Shown here piece after piece: positions 19,152 to 28,439 of a stretch of DNA of 64,000 nt. Origin of the DNA: Sporolactobacillus putidus (GTDB lineage: Bacteria; Bacillota; Bacilli; Bacillales; Sporolactobacillaceae); assembly GCF_014647035.1 (NCBI RefSeq), contig NZ_BMOK01000007.1, positions 114,890-178,889 on the forward strand, given 5' to 3'. The position numbers and the translations under genes are program-made. The notes below the pieces were generated by a model. The model did no database searches. It saw nothing but the letters and a program-made list of their open reading frames with translations, and was not told where the DNA came from. Position 1 is the first letter of the stretch, and the number at the start of each line of letters is the position of its first letter.

Positions 19152-19975
19152 TGAAAGACAAAGAACGCGTGGATGTCCTGCTGGTCAGGAAAGGATTGTT
19201 TGATTCCCGGGAAAAAGCGCAGCGCGCGGTGATGGCCGGCATGGTTTATATAGGCAATCAGCGTGTCGACAAGCCCGGCAGTAAAATCGATGTTGAGGTA
19301 TCTTTGAACGTAAAAGGCGACCCTATGCCTTATGTTGGACGCGGCGGTTTTAAGCTGGAAAAGGCGCTGAAAATTTTTCCGATCACTGTCAGCGGTAAAC
19401 TGATGCTGGATATAGGAGCTTCAACCGGCGGATTTACCGATTGTGCGCTTCAGAACGGTGCGGCTAAAGTGTATGCCCTGGATGTCGGCTACAATCAGCT
19501 TGCATGGAAGCTTCGAAATGATGCCCGGGTTGTCGTTATGGAGAAGACCAATTTCCGTTACTGCACGCCTGCTGATTTTTCTGAAGGGACACCCGATTTC
19601 GCGACGATTGATGTTTCTTTTATCTCTCTGAAAAAAATCCTTCCTCCGCTTAAAAACATTGTGCTTCAGGGCAGCGATATTATTGCGCTTATCAAGCCGC
19701 AGTTTGAAGCCGGAAGAAACGAAGTTGGGAAAAAAGGAGTTGTTCATGATCCGAACGTCCATGAGCGTGTCCTGAGCGATCTTTTGCAATTTGCTGCGCA
19801 AACCGGGTTCAGTGTCCTCGGACTCGATTACTCGCCGATAACGGGGGGAGACGGCAATATTGAATTTCTTGCTCACTTGAACTCAGACGCGGGAAAAGCA
19901 GAAAACAAACTTGCCGTTCCTGTCCAGGAAGTTGTCGAACGCGCACACCGGGCGTTTTCTAAATCTGGTCAGTAA
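19151..19975 (+). CDS. tlyA: TlyA family rRNA 2'-O-methyltransferase (YqxC)
   Basis: This 274-aa protein has an N-terminal S4 RNA-binding domain (about residues 5-65, RVDVLLVRKGLFDSREKAQ) and a FtsJ-like SAM-dependent methyltransferase domain with the motif LDIGASTGGFTDCAL. Related TlyA proteins methylate 16S and 23S rRNA. The start codon overlaps the dxs stop by one base. In Bacillus the next gene is ahrC/argR, which is missing here. Confidence 0.93.
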   Translation: MKDKERVDVLLVRKGLFDSREKAQRAVMAGMVYIGNQRVDKPGSKIDVEVSLNVKGDPMPYVGRGGFKLEKALKIFPITVSGKLMLDIGASTGGFTDCALQNGAAKVYALDVGYNQLAWKLRNDARVVVMEKTNFRYCTPADFSEGTPDFATIDVSFISLKKILPPLKNIVLQGSDIIALIKPQFEAGRNEVGKKGVVHDPNVHERVLSDLLQFAAQTGFSVLGLDYSPITGGDGNIEFLAHLNSDAGKAENKLAVPVQEVVERAHRAFSKSGQ

Positions 19976-20003
19976 AAAAGAGCAATCAGATTGCTCTTTT
20001 TTT
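19974..20003 (+). terminator. Terminator after tlyA
   Basis: The near-perfect palindrome AAGAGCAAT / ATTGCTCTT has a 3-nt loop and ends in seven or more T. Confidence 0.9.
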
Positions 20004-20092
20004 ATATCCAAAGTTGATCATTGACGAAAAGGTGGAAACAGGAGAAAATAGATACAGAACCTATGTTCGATGGTAAGAAAGGAGTTATGGCG

Positions 20093-21793
20093 ATGCTTCT
20101 TGAACTGCAGATTCTGAACTTTGCCATTATCGAAAAGCTGAAAATCACATTCGAAAGCGGTCTGACCGTTTTCACGGGAGAAACCGGTGCCGGGAAGTCG
20201 ATCATTATTGACGCGATCGGTTTGCTTGCGGGCGGACGTGGCTCCTCTGAGTATGTCCGTCACGGAACGAAAAAAGCGGAAATCGAGGGCTTATTTGAAA
20301 TTAATGATCACCATGAAGTGCTGCCGCTTCTTGAGGATCTGGGAATCGATAAGAATGAAGACATGATTATTTTAAAGAGAGAAATTTCCGGGAGGGGGAA
20401 AAGCATCTGCAGGGTGAATGGCAAACTAGTTACCCTTGCCTCTCTTCATGAAATTGGCCAAAAATTGATTGACATACACGGCCAGCATGAGCATCAGCTT
20501 TTGCTTGACCCCGAACGCCATCTTCCGCTGATTGATCAGTTTGGCGGAGACAAGATCGCGGGCCTATTGTCGGCCTATCGGGAGGAATACCAGACGACCG
20601 CGGAACTGGCCGGGCAGTGCGCGAAGTTTAATAAAAATGAAAAGCAGATCGCGCAGCGTCTCGATCTCCTTCAATTTCAGATCAAAGAAATCGGAAACGC
20701 ACAATTAAAACAAGGTGAAGAGGAAACGCTTCTCGAAGAAAAACGAAAGCTCGTTAATTTCGAAAAGGTTTTTCAGGCTCTGAAAACAAGCTATGAAGCG
20801 CTGGGCGGGGAAGATAAGGGCCTTGACTGGCTCAGGCGCGCTGCAGGAGAGCTTCAATCGGTTCAGGATCTGGACAAAGGGCTGAAAGATTTTTATGAAT
20901 CAGTCTCCAATTGTTATTACGTCATTGAAGAACAGTCCTCTTCGATCCGGAATTATCTGGAAAGAATGGAGTATACTCCCGACCGGCTTGACGAAATCGA
21001 GCTTAGATTAAATGATATCCATCTGCTCAAGCGGAAATACGGTGCAAATATCGGGGAAATTCTGGATTATTATGAGAAAATTAAAAAGGAATATGATGAT
21101 CTGACTCATCGGGATGAAAAGTATGATGAACTTAATAAAACGTTTCTCAGTCATCTGGATAAACTGAGGAGGAAGGCGCTGACCGTATCAGCGGTGCGAA
21201 AAAAAACGATTGTTCAGCTGACACAGTCCGTTAATCGTGAGCTTAAGGATTTATATATGGAACATGCCCTGTTTGATGTCCGGCTGAAGCAGCAAGACGC
21301 TCTGGAGTCGTTTGGGAGCTATCAGGCGGATGGTATTGATAAAGCCGAATTTTATATCACGACAAATCCTGGGGAGCCATTAAAGCCGCTTGCGAGAGTC
21401 GCATCGGGAGGAGAACTTTCACGGATCATGCTGGCGATTAAATCCAATTTTAAACAAGTCATCGGTTTGACGTCGATCATTTTTGATGAGGTCGATACCG
21501 GTGTGAGCGGTCGTGTTGCCCAGGCCATGGCGGAAAAAATTTACAGCCTTTCAAAATCCTCCCAGGTTTTCTGTATTACTCATCTGCCTCAAGTTGCCGC
21601 TATGGCAGATCACCATTTGCATATCTCAAAAAAGGTGACGGAAAACAACCGAACGAAAACCATTGTAAAAAAACTGACTGATCAGGAAAAAGTCAGCGAG
21701 ATTGGGCGGATGATTTCAGGCACAGAAATAACGGATCTGACAAAAAAACACGCCAAAGAATTACTGAAAATGGCTGAAAAAGTGAAAATGTAA
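20093..21793 (+). CDS. recN: DNA repair protein RecN
   Basis: RecN (566 aa) is an SMC-like ATPase acting early at double-strand breaks. The Walker A motif GETGAGKS is near residue 33, a long coiled coil occupies the middle, and the signature ASGGELSRIML and Walker B IIFDEVDTG lie near the C terminus. The ATG at 20093 gives the family N terminus MLLELQILNFAIIE and has GGAG 8 nt upstream; the ATG at 20087 is too close, and the frame open from 20021 has no ribosome binding site. Confidence 0.96.
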   Translation: MLLELQILNFAIIEKLKITFESGLTVFTGETGAGKSIIIDAIGLLAGGRGSSEYVRHGTKKAEIEGLFEINDHHEVLPLLEDLGIDKNEDMIILKREISGRGKSICRVNGKLVTLASLHEIGQKLIDIHGQHEHQLLLDPERHLPLIDQFGGDKIAGLLSAYREEYQTTAELAGQCAKFNKNEKQIAQRLDLLQFQIKEIGNAQLKQGEEETLLEEKRKLVNFEKVFQALKTSYEALGGEDKGLDWLRRAAGELQSVQDLDKGLKDFYESVSNCYYVIEEQSSSIRNYLERMEYTPDRLDEIELRLNDIHLLKRKYGANIGEILDYYEKIKKEYDDLTHRDEKYDELNKTFLSHLDKLRRKALTVSAVRKKTIVQLTQSVNRELKDLYMEHALFDVRLKQQDALESFGSYQADGIDKAEFYITTNPGEPLKPLARVASGGELSRIMLAIKSNFKQVIGLTSIIFDEVDTGVSGRVAQAMAEKIYSLSKSSQVFCITHLPQVAAMADHHLHISKKVTENNRTKTIVKKLTDQEKVSEIGRMISGTEITDLTKKHAKELLKMAEKVKM

Positions 21794-21919
21794 GTTGGAA
21801 CAGCTATCCTGTTATGGAATCAATACTTGATTCACAATGCTCATAAATCTTCTCCGCGCAGGTCATTTTAAATAATGCACCGCAAGACAGGAGTGCGTAT
21901 GGAGCGAGGAGAGTGAGTC

Positions 21920-23191
21920 ATGAGACATAGAAAATGGTTCGGAATGCTGACCGGATTTGTTCTTCTCGGCTTTCTGGTTGGGCTGTGCAGTATGAAGGCC
22001 GTGCAGATCGTCGACAAATCCAAACTGGATCAAACGGGGGCATTACGCTTTCATGCTCAGCCGGCAAGCGGATCGCCGATTGCCATGGAGAATCGTAAAT
22101 TAGGAGCTGCTTCTGTTTATCAGAGGCAAGATGGGGAGAATATAGAGCGTACATCCTTCTTCAGTCGGCAACTTCAAAAAGCGGATGCCCGGATCCGGCC
22201 TGATCTTCTCTTGGTCCCTGGAGGAGAGTCTATAGGGGTAAAACTGAATACACGCGGGGTTCTGGTTGTCGGCTATCATCTTGTGGACAGTGCAGAAGGA
22301 CAGGCGTCACCTGGTGAATCTGCCGGGATTCATGTTGGGGACGTCATCACTAAAATAAATGGCAGACAAATGATTTCGATCAGAGACGTCCGGCAGATGA
22401 TCACGGACTCTCAAGGAGGAGCGCCCGTCAGGCTGACTATTCTCCGTCAGCAGACGCTACTTGATAAAAGGCTTGTTCCTGTCATGGACAGAAATGATCG
22501 GCATTATCAGCTTGGCCTGTATATCCGTGATTCGGCATCAGGTATAGGGACGATGACTTTTTACGACCCGAAGACATCATCGTACGGTGCACTTGGGCAT
22601 GTCATTTCCGACAGGGATACCGGACAGCCGATCCGGATCAGGGAAGGCAGCATTGTGCGTTCTACCGTTCAGGCCATTGAAAAAGGAGCAGAAGGAAAAC
22701 CGGGAGAAAAAATTGCCTATTTTCCAGATAATGCCTCAAGCATCGGATCTGTTGATAAAAACACGCCGTTCGGTATCTACGGTCATCTTCGCGGAAATTA
22801 CGAAACGCGTTCGGTGGCAGAACGAAAAGCCATCCCGATTGCGCTGGCCGATCAGGTTAAAGAAGGGCCTGCCCAAATTCTGACCGTACTTGACGGCAAT
22901 AAAGTTCAGGCATTTGACATCAGAATTCTGAATTCGGTTCCGCAAAAATATCCGGCGACAAAAGGGCTGGTCATTAAAATAACTGATCCTCGTCTTCTGA
23001 AGGCCACAGGAGGCATTATTCAGGGAATGAGCGGCAGCCCGATCATACAGGATGGAAAATTAGTGGGCGCGGTCACTCACGTTTTTGTCAGTGATCCAAC
23101 AAGCGGTTACGGTGTGCATATTGAATGGATGCTTCAAGAGGCGGGATTGGCCGTTTCCCAGAAAAATCAATTGAGACAAGCGGCAGGTTAA
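21920..23191 (+). CDS. spoIVB: Stage IV sporulation protein B, signalling serine peptidase
   Basis: SpoIVB (423 aa) is secreted from the forespore and cleaves SpoIVFA to activate pro-sigma-K processing. An N-terminal hydrophobic anchor (about residues 8-27) is followed by a PDZ domain (about 100-190) and the S55 peptidase domain. The catalytic histidine is H227 in GALGHVISD and the serine S373 in GMSGSPI. The spoIVB-spo0A order is the Bacillus one. Confidence 0.96.
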   Translation: MRHRKWFGMLTGFVLLGFLVGLCSMKAVQIVDKSKLDQTGALRFHAQPASGSPIAMENRKLGAASVYQRQDGENIERTSFFSRQLQKADARIRPDLLLVPGGESIGVKLNTRGVLVVGYHLVDSAEGQASPGESAGIHVGDVITKINGRQMISIRDVRQMITDSQGGAPVRLTILRQQTLLDKRLVPVMDRNDRHYQLGLYIRDSASGIGTMTFYDPKTSSYGALGHVISDRDTGQPIRIREGSIVRSTVQAIEKGAEGKPGEKIAYFPDNASSIGSVDKNTPFGIYGHLRGNYETRSVAERKAIPIALADQVKEGPAQILTVLDGNKVQAFDIRILNSVPQKYPATKGLVIKITDPRLLKATGGIIQGMSGSPIIQDGKLVGAVTHVFVSDPTSGYGVHIEWMLQEAGLAVSQKNQLRQAAG

Positions 23192-23278
23192 CAAATTAAA
23201 TCGCAGAGATTTTTTAAGTTCTATCAGAAAAAAGGTATATCGAGCTGAAAAACTGTACGACAAAGCACTGTCGGCATC

Positions 23279-23285
23279 TGTCGAA
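23279..23285 (+). promoter_or_regulatory. Upstream 0A box
   Basis: This is an exact match to the Spo0A-P consensus TGTCGAA, 147 nt upstream of the spo0A start. It fits autoregulation. Confidence 0.5.
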
Positions 23286-23363
23286 AAGGAACGAATACTG
23301 TAGAAAAAAACGGAAAAATGAAAAAAATGCAAGATAAAAATAGATGAATCAAATTAAGAAATA

Positions 23364-23390
23364 AAAGGAAAGTTTTCCCCCTTGTCGAAA
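23364..23390 (+). promoter_or_regulatory. Candidate sigma-H promoter with overlapping 0A box
   Basis: AAAGGAAA (AGGA at 23366-23369) resembles a sigma-H -35 element. GAAAA at 23387 lies at the right distance for a -10. The exact 0A box TGTCGAA (23383-23389) overlaps that -10. Bacillus spo0A has a sigma-H promoter with Spo0A sites, so this arrangement is expected; the -10 is imperfect. Confidence 0.45.
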
Positions 23391-23425
23391 AATTATATGG
23401 AGAACATTGATGAGGGGGATTACTA

Positions 23426-24241
23426 TTGCAAAAAATCAAAGTATGTCTGACTGACGATAATCAGGAATTAATACGGTTGATTAACGAATATTTAACGTCT
23501 CAGGATGACATTGAGGTGATCGGAACAGCGAAGAACGGCCAGGAATGCCTGGAAATGCTGAAAACTGTAATTCCGGATGTACTCTTATTAGATATTATCA
23601 TGCCTCATCTTGACGGTCTTGGCGTTTTGGAGCAGATTCATGCTAACCCGGCGCTTCCCAAGCCCAGCATTATCATGCTGACTGCGTTCGGCCAGGAAGA
23701 TGTGACTAAAAAGGCTGTGGAGCTGGGTGTTTCTTATTTTATTTTGAAACCGTTTGATATGGCCAATTTAGCAAGCAATATCCGTCAGGTTGCCGGAAAG
23801 AAAGAGATGGATCCCGTATTTTCAGGCAGAGTGCCCGCTCCTTCAATTCCGAGCAGACCCCACGACTTAAATGCGAGCATTACCAGTATCATCCATGAAA
23901 TTGGTGTGCCTGCTCATATCAAAGGGTATATGTATCTCCGGGAAGCTATATCTATGGTTTACAATGACATAGAACTGCTTGGATCAATAACAAAGGTGCT
24001 TTATCCTGACATTGCCAAGAAATATAAAACGACGTCAAGCCGTGTAGAAAGGGCCATTCGCCATGCCATAGAGGTTGCGTGGAGCCGGGGAAACGTAGAA
24101 GCTATTTCTTCCTTGTTTGGCTACACGATATCGATCTCAAAAGCAAAACCAACGAACAGCGAATTCATCGCCATGGTTGCTGACAAGCTCAGGATTGAGA
24201 ACCGGGCGGATGAAGTCGAACGCAGCGGCGTTTTTCACTGA
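23426..24241 (+). CDS. spo0A: Sporulation master regulator Spo0A (3' end supplied by the prophage)
   Basis: Spo0A (271 aa) is the response regulator that starts sporulation. The receiver domain has acidic residues D10-D11 and phosphorylation site D56 (LLLDIIMP). The C-terminal DNA-binding domain keeps [17 protein letters not shown] and the recognition segment [18 protein letters not shown]. It starts at TTG 23426 after GAGGGGG. From about codon 232 onward the sequence is a copy brought by the prophage; the protein stays full length and ends with a tail (EVERSGVFH) longer than in Bacillus. The displaced original 3' end is at 57278. Confidence 0.97.
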   Translation: MQKIKVCLTDDNQELIRLINEYLTSQDDIEVIGTAKNGQECLEMLKTVIPDVLLLDIIMPHLDGLGVLEQIHANPALPKPSIIMLTAFGQEDVTKKAVELGVSYFILKPFDMANLASNIRQVAGKKEMDPVFSGRVPAPSIPSRPHDLNASITSIIHEIGVPAHIKGYMYLREAISMVYNDIELLGSITKVLYPDIAKKYKTTSSRVERAIRHAIEVAWSRGNVEAISSLFGYTISISKAKPTNSEFIAMVADKLRIENRADEVERSGVFH

Positions 24242-24505
24242 AATGAAGGGATTTTTTCAAAAAGGATATTGTTGGAATCCACACCCGATTAACCAACAAA
24301 CATCGGAATTTTCCACCACCAAACCCACAAATATTTCTTCCTTATTCATATGAACACCTTCAATTTATTGGATTGAGAAATTCAGTAAAAAGGAGGTGTT
24401 TTATATTTGAAGGACTCCGATTTCTATATTGAAAATTTCATGTTGTATTGCACGTCAAAAAACCTTTCCAAAAAAACATTGATGTCTTATGAGCAAGCTA
24501 TTAAA
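24109..24505 (+). repeat. Left copy of the junction direct repeat (attL region)
   Basis: These 397 nt are repeated at 57278-57672 with few differences. They cover the last ~42 codons of spo0A, the intergenic region and the first 33 codons of the integrase. The first 17 identical bases, GGCTACACGATATCGAT (24119-24135), are the best candidate for the crossover core. Confidence 0.9.
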
Positions 24506-25390
24506 TTGTTTTTTATTTACATGCACAATGAATTTCAGATTGACGAAGTCGCAAAAGTTGAAAAAATACACATTCAAAAGTATATCCAATATCTGAAACA
24601 GCGTGGGAAATATACGGCTGTAAGCAATCCTGAGTCAGAGAAGATTAATCATCCCATCAACAGGACAGATTATAAAAAAGAATTGTCAATTACAACCATT
24701 TCAAATTATGTGCGTGATCTGAAAGTTTTTTTTAATTATTTGTTTCACGAAGAAGAAGTGTTGATCAAGAATCCAATCAAAAAAATACCGAATATCAAAT
24801 CTGAGCGAAAAGTCAAACGACTCATTTCAGATGATGATTTTATTAATGTCATGAAGCAATTCGATGTGACGACATTTCATGGTTATCGTAATTACACAGT
24901 TTGTCTCCTGATATTTGATACTGGTATTCGAATTGGAGAAGCTTTAAATGTTATGGTTCGTGATCTAGATTTTAAGCATAAGTCGTTGCTTATTACGAAT
25001 CCAAAAAACAAAAAGCAAAGATATGTTTTCTTTTCACTTGAAATGTTACGGAACTTGAAACACTGGATTAAATTTTGGGATCGTTATTCAGATAGTGAAT
25101 GGCTATTTCCAACAATCAGGGGAACGAAACTTGAAGAACGTAATTTTGAATATGCTCTTCGCCAAGCGGGGAAAAGGGCAAATGTCGATGTTCATCCTCA
25201 TCTTCTAAGAAATAATTATGCGAAACGCTATTTGTTAAATGGAGGAGACTTAGCATCTTTGTCTCAATTACTCGGACACAGTTCCACAGAAGTAACCAAA
25301 TCAGCATATTTAGACTTTACCAACGAAGAAATCGGACAAATTTATCAACGCTATTCGCCATTGAGTAACTTAACGAAAAAATTGAGATAA
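24407..25390 (+). CDS. int: Tyrosine site-specific integrase
   Basis: This is a 327-aa tyrosine recombinase. An N-terminal SAM-like core-binding domain (about 1-120) precedes the catalytic domain. The catalytic residues are R175 (DTGIRIGE), H265 and R268 (HLLR), H291 (LGHSS) and the nucleophile Y301. The start is TTG 24407 with AGGAGGTG 9 nt upstream. It lies 165 nt after spo0A, next to its attachment site as expected. A 97-nt decayed copy of its 5' end is at 57576. Confidence 0.95.
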   Translation: MKDSDFYIENFMLYCTSKNLSKKTLMSYEQAIKLFFIYMHNEFQIDEVAKVEKIHIQKYIQYLKQRGKYTAVSNPESEKINHPINRTDYKKELSITTISNYVRDLKVFFNYLFHEEEVLIKNPIKKIPNIKSERKVKRLISDDDFINVMKQFDVTTFHGYRNYTVCLLIFDTGIRIGEALNVMVRDLDFKHKSLLITNPKNKKQRYVFFSLEMLRNLKHWIKFWDRYSDSEWLFPTIRGTKLEERNFEYALRQAGKRANVDVHPHLLRNNYAKRYLLNGGDLASLSQLLGHSSTEVTKSAYLDFTNEEIGQIYQRYSPLSNLTKKLR

Positions 25391-25407
25391 GGAAGCGACC
25401 ATCAATT

Positions 25408-25890
25408 ATGTCAGCAATCAACGCACTTGAATTAAAAGAAGAAACTCAAGAAAAATCTTATCGTCTTTTTGTCGAAGCAAAACTCTGTGGATTTGTTGAT
25501 ACAAAATCGAATGACAAGGATAATGCCATTGCTGATGTAACCGCACTAAGCAACGTTGAAACAACATTGAAAAACACTAAGGGAAAAGCATTACCAATCG
25601 ATATTGCTGATTGGGACATTGATGTTAAAGGTATTGCAAGTCCAGAAGACGGAGAAATGGAGGAGGTACATTTGATGACCTATCAAGAGGCATACAGAGG
25701 AGAGCAGCCATTTAGAGCCAATCTGCCGCAACATATCGTTGACAAGCTCAAAGCAGAACAGAAACGGCTCTACGATCTGGCTGAAGCACATCCAGACACA
25801 CACTTTCATGAGTCTCGGTTAAATGGGTTTGAAAAAGCACTATCTATTCTAGGCATTTACCTGCCTTATGAGGAGGATGAAAACAAATGA
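25408..25890 (+). CDS. Hypothetical prophage protein
   Basis: I do not recognise this acidic 160-aa soluble protein. It has no membrane segment or cysteine cluster. An acidic, Lys-rich C-terminal half with a predicted helical segment (HIVDKLKAEQKRLYDLAEAH) is visible. It sits 17 nt after the integrase and overlaps the next gene by 4 nt, so it is likely in an operon with int. Confidence 0.75.
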   Translation: MSAINALELKEETQEKSYRLFVEAKLCGFVDTKSNDKDNAIADVTALSNVETTLKNTKGKALPIDIADWDIDVKGIASPEDGEMEEVHLMTYQEAYRGEQPFRANLPQHIVDKLKAEQKRLYDLAEAHPDTHFHESRLNGFEKALSILGIYLPYEEDENK

Positions 25891-26225
25891 GCATAATTCA
25901 TCTAACAAACGAAGAAAAACTTGTCGTGAATAGTGAAGTCCAGTTGAGAGGAAAGAACATCTTAGTTGCCTATGTCCTGGCAATCATCTTTGGAACACTC
26001 GGCATTCATCGTTATTATCTTGGAAGAAAAGGATCAGCCAGTGCCATGCTTGTTTTAGGTATTCTTGGTTATCTAACTGTACTCTTTCTGATTGGATACC
26101 TCTTCCTTGCCATAACGGTTGTTTGGACGTTTGTAGATTTGTTTCTAATACCTGGCATAGTCGGAAAATATAACAAGAAGATAGAAACAGATGTCCAAAA
26201 AGAAGTTCTTGCAAAGCGAGTATAA
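25887..26225 (+). CDS. TM2 domain membrane protein
   Basis: This 112-aa protein has two membrane helices in a TM2 domain: the segment FGTLGIHRYYLGRKGSA is the typical G-hRFYLG turn, followed by LGILGYLTV and WTFVDLFLIPG. TM2 proteins occur in many bacteria and prophages without a settled function. It overlaps the previous gene by 4 nt and is closed by a strong terminator. Confidence 0.9.
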   Translation: MSIIHLTNEEKLVVNSEVQLRGKNILVAYVLAIIFGTLGIHRYYLGRKGSASAMLVLGILGYLTVLFLIGYLFLAITVVWTFVDLFLIPGIVGKYNKKIETDVQKEVLAKRV

Positions 26226-26265
26226 GATAACAATCATTCATAAACAGCTATATAAATGAACAAAA

Positions 26266-26297
26266 AAGAAAACCACCTTTGCCGAGGTGATTTTCTT
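26266..26297. terminator. Strong bidirectional terminator
   Basis: The stem AAGAAAACCACCT / AGGTGATTTTCTT (one mismatch) encloses a 6-nt loop, with A and T runs on both sides. Confidence 0.85.
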
Positions 26298-26414
26298 GTA
26301 ACTGAATATACGGTTATTTTCCTAATAGCCATAGTCTAGCATACGTAAAAAAATACGTCAATGCTTAGGCTTGTTCAGTTACGCTCAAATTTTGATGAAG
26401 ATGGAGCGTACAAT

Positions 26415-27332
26415 ATGAAAACACGAACAAAACAGAGAACGATCATTGAACACAGCCAATTTAGGCAGATGCTAAGTTATCATACATGCTACACTAATAA
26501 ATCAGAGCAGCAAGACATTAAAAACTCACTTAAAGGTGAAATTATGGCTGCTTATGAGGATAAATGGCAGAGATTAGCCGATGGGACACGTTCGGCAATT
26601 GACGAATTATGCTTTATGGCTACTGAAAAGGGCTTTTGTTACGCTTCAAAAGGCTATTTAACACGTCATAATATCAGCAAAAGGACACTTGATAGAGCAA
26701 TTAATTTTCTTTCTAATAAGGGGTTGATTTATATAGCTTACCGGCGCAGAGGATGCCTGAATCTAACTGGGAAGCCCGTTTTCTTATTCATTTCACACCC
26801 ATATTTTGAGTATTGGACTTCCTTCTTGTCGCTTAATGTCGTTGATAATGACGTTGCAAATGTCGTTACTGGAAACTCGCAAACAGTAAGTCTATCAATT
26901 GATTCAGCCGACGATCCGTTTTCTACCTCTTTTTCACCTAGAAGTCTATCAAAAGAATCTGTAAAAGATCGTAGCGAGAATGATGAAACTCCTACTGATT
27001 CTGACTTGGATTACTTGCCACAATACATTGATAAAGAATTTGGAACTATCTACAAAGTTCATTTTGGTCTGAATGTTGCACGTATAAACCAATTATGGAA
27101 AATTCTTCACCAGCAAGCATATAAAGCTAATATCGAGCCTGAGAATGTATCACAGGCGGGAATATGGTCACTCAAGCAACTAATAGGGCAGATGAAGATT
27201 AAGAAAGTCAAAAATATATATGCATACTATACGCAGATTGTTAAGGATAAATGCCATGATATATTCTTAGATGAGTGTGAAAACGAATATGGTGCTGACT
27301 TCAGCAAATTAGCATTTGAAATACCACACTGA
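26415..27332 (+). CDS. Winged-helix protein, possible replication initiator
   Basis: This is a 305-aa protein. Residues about 35-110 form a helix-turn-helix/winged-helix unit (GYLTRHNISKRTLDRAINFLSNKGLIYIAYRRRG) like those of plasmid and phage replication or MarR-type proteins. A Ser/Asp-rich linker follows, then a helical C-terminal domain. The ATG at 26415 is chosen because GGAG lies 9 nt upstream; the frame open from 26361 lacks one. No other replication gene is visible in the element, so this is the best candidate, but the function is inference. Confidence 0.7.
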   Translation: MKTRTKQRTIIEHSQFRQMLSYHTCYTNKSEQQDIKNSLKGEIMAAYEDKWQRLADGTRSAIDELCFMATEKGFCYASKGYLTRHNISKRTLDRAINFLSNKGLIYIAYRRRGCLNLTGKPVFLFISHPYFEYWTSFLSLNVVDNDVANVVTGNSQTVSLSIDSADDPFSTSFSPRSLSKESVKDRSENDETPTDSDLDYLPQYIDKEFGTIYKVHFGLNVARINQLWKILHQQAYKANIEPENVSQAGIWSLKQLIGQMKIKKVKNIYAYYTQIVKDKCHDIFLDECENEYGADFSKLAFEIPH

Positions 27333-27504
27333 TTAATTTTAAATGCTCAGGATTAGCCACATTTAACGCAAATTAATTTTAGGTACAATCTATCGAAAAC
27401 ACAGCAAGCCTTTTATATGGCTTTATATGGGCTTTATAATCAATAGATAAAATTTACCATAAATTCAGAATGGATTATAATTTAGTAAAAGGAGTCTGAT
27501 TAAA

Positions 27505-27867
27505 ATGGGCTGGCGATATCGGCGAAGCGTTAAAATATTTCCTGGACTAACCTTAAACTTCGGCAAAAAATCACATTCATGGACGGTTGGAGGTAAAGCA
27601 GCACGGACTACAATAAATCCTGTTACCAAAAAGGTTACTCAGTCTTATAGTACACCTGTTAAAGGGCTATATTGGAGCAAACAATACTCAACTAAGCCAA
27701 AAGAAGGTCAGGTTCACGATGCCGCTGCGTTTAATCAGCAAAATAAAAGCTCAATTGTGGCTGTATTTGAGTTAATTGGTGCGCTTATAAGCCTCGGATG
27801 GCAACTCTTGAAGGTTGGAATTGTACTATTTATTCTGATTTGGATTGTTAGAGTATTGTTTTTCTAA
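27505..27867 (+). CDS. DUF4236 domain membrane protein
   Basis: This is a 120-aa protein. The N terminus MGWRYRRSVKIFPGLTLNFG followed by SWTVGG is the DUF4236 pattern, and a single membrane helix lies near the C terminus (about residues 95-117). A good AAAGGAG ribosome binding site precedes the ATG. The function is unknown; the domain is frequent in phages and mobile elements. Confidence 0.8.
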   Translation: MGWRYRRSVKIFPGLTLNFGKKSHSWTVGGKAARTTINPVTKKVTQSYSTPVKGLYWSKQYSTKPKEGQVHDAAAFNQQNKSSIVAVFELIGALISLGWQLLKVGIVLFILIWIVRVLFF

Positions 27868-28038
27868 ATAGTAATGGTGGGGTTCCCGTTTTCAAATGGA
27901 AATTGGGTAGATCGCCTTTTTCAAAAGGAGTTGCAAATAATTGTCTGATTTTGTTATAAAATGGCAGGAAAATCAAAATTAATGTCAAACTAATAGGAGT
28001 AAAGATATAAATAGATTATCCTATTGGGGGAATTTTGT

Positions 28039-28398
28039 ATGAAGGCTCAAGGCGCAAAAGACAGTTTATCAGCTGTAATCTGGATTTTTTATCTTATTGC
28101 ATTAGGTTGTATTGTTTTCGGAATTGTTACTGCTTATTATTATCCCGATCAGCAGAAGGATTTACTTGGTAATCCTACCGGATCAATTTTTAATCATGTT
28201 GTTGGTGGGGATGCTTACAATTATATAATCATGGGATTAAGAGGGTTGGTATGGATTGTAATAGGATTCATTTCCGCAATCATTGGTAGTACATGTGCAA
28301 TAATACGGGGAGTTCACAAATCAGATACAAAGCCGAAAAAAGAAATAACGATTCAAGATACTACGCCAATAGAGCAAGAAAAAGCAGCAGAACAATAA
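28039..28398 (+). CDS. Small membrane protein
   Basis: I do not recognise this 119-aa protein. It has two membrane helices (about residues 10-32 and 62-85) with a short loop between them and a charged C-terminal tail. The ATG at 28039 follows GGGGGAA at normal spacing. Its upstream region is a close repeat of the region before the gene at 28776, so the two genes are probably regulated alike. Confidence 0.7.
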   Translation: MKAQGAKDSLSAVIWIFYLIALGCIVFGIVTAYYYPDQQKDLLGNPTGSIFNHVVGGDAYNYIIMGLRGLVWIVIGFISAIIGSTCAIIRGVHKSDTKPKKEITIQDTTPIEQEKAAEQ

Positions 28399-28435
28399 GT
28401 AAAATAACTCTCACAGAGAGTGCTTGAAAATTTGT
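28399..28435 (+). terminator. Weak terminator after the 28039 gene
   Basis: The hairpin ACTCTC-ACA-GAGAGT follows the stop codon; the T tract after it is poor. Confidence 0.4.
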
Positions 28436-28439
28436 CATA

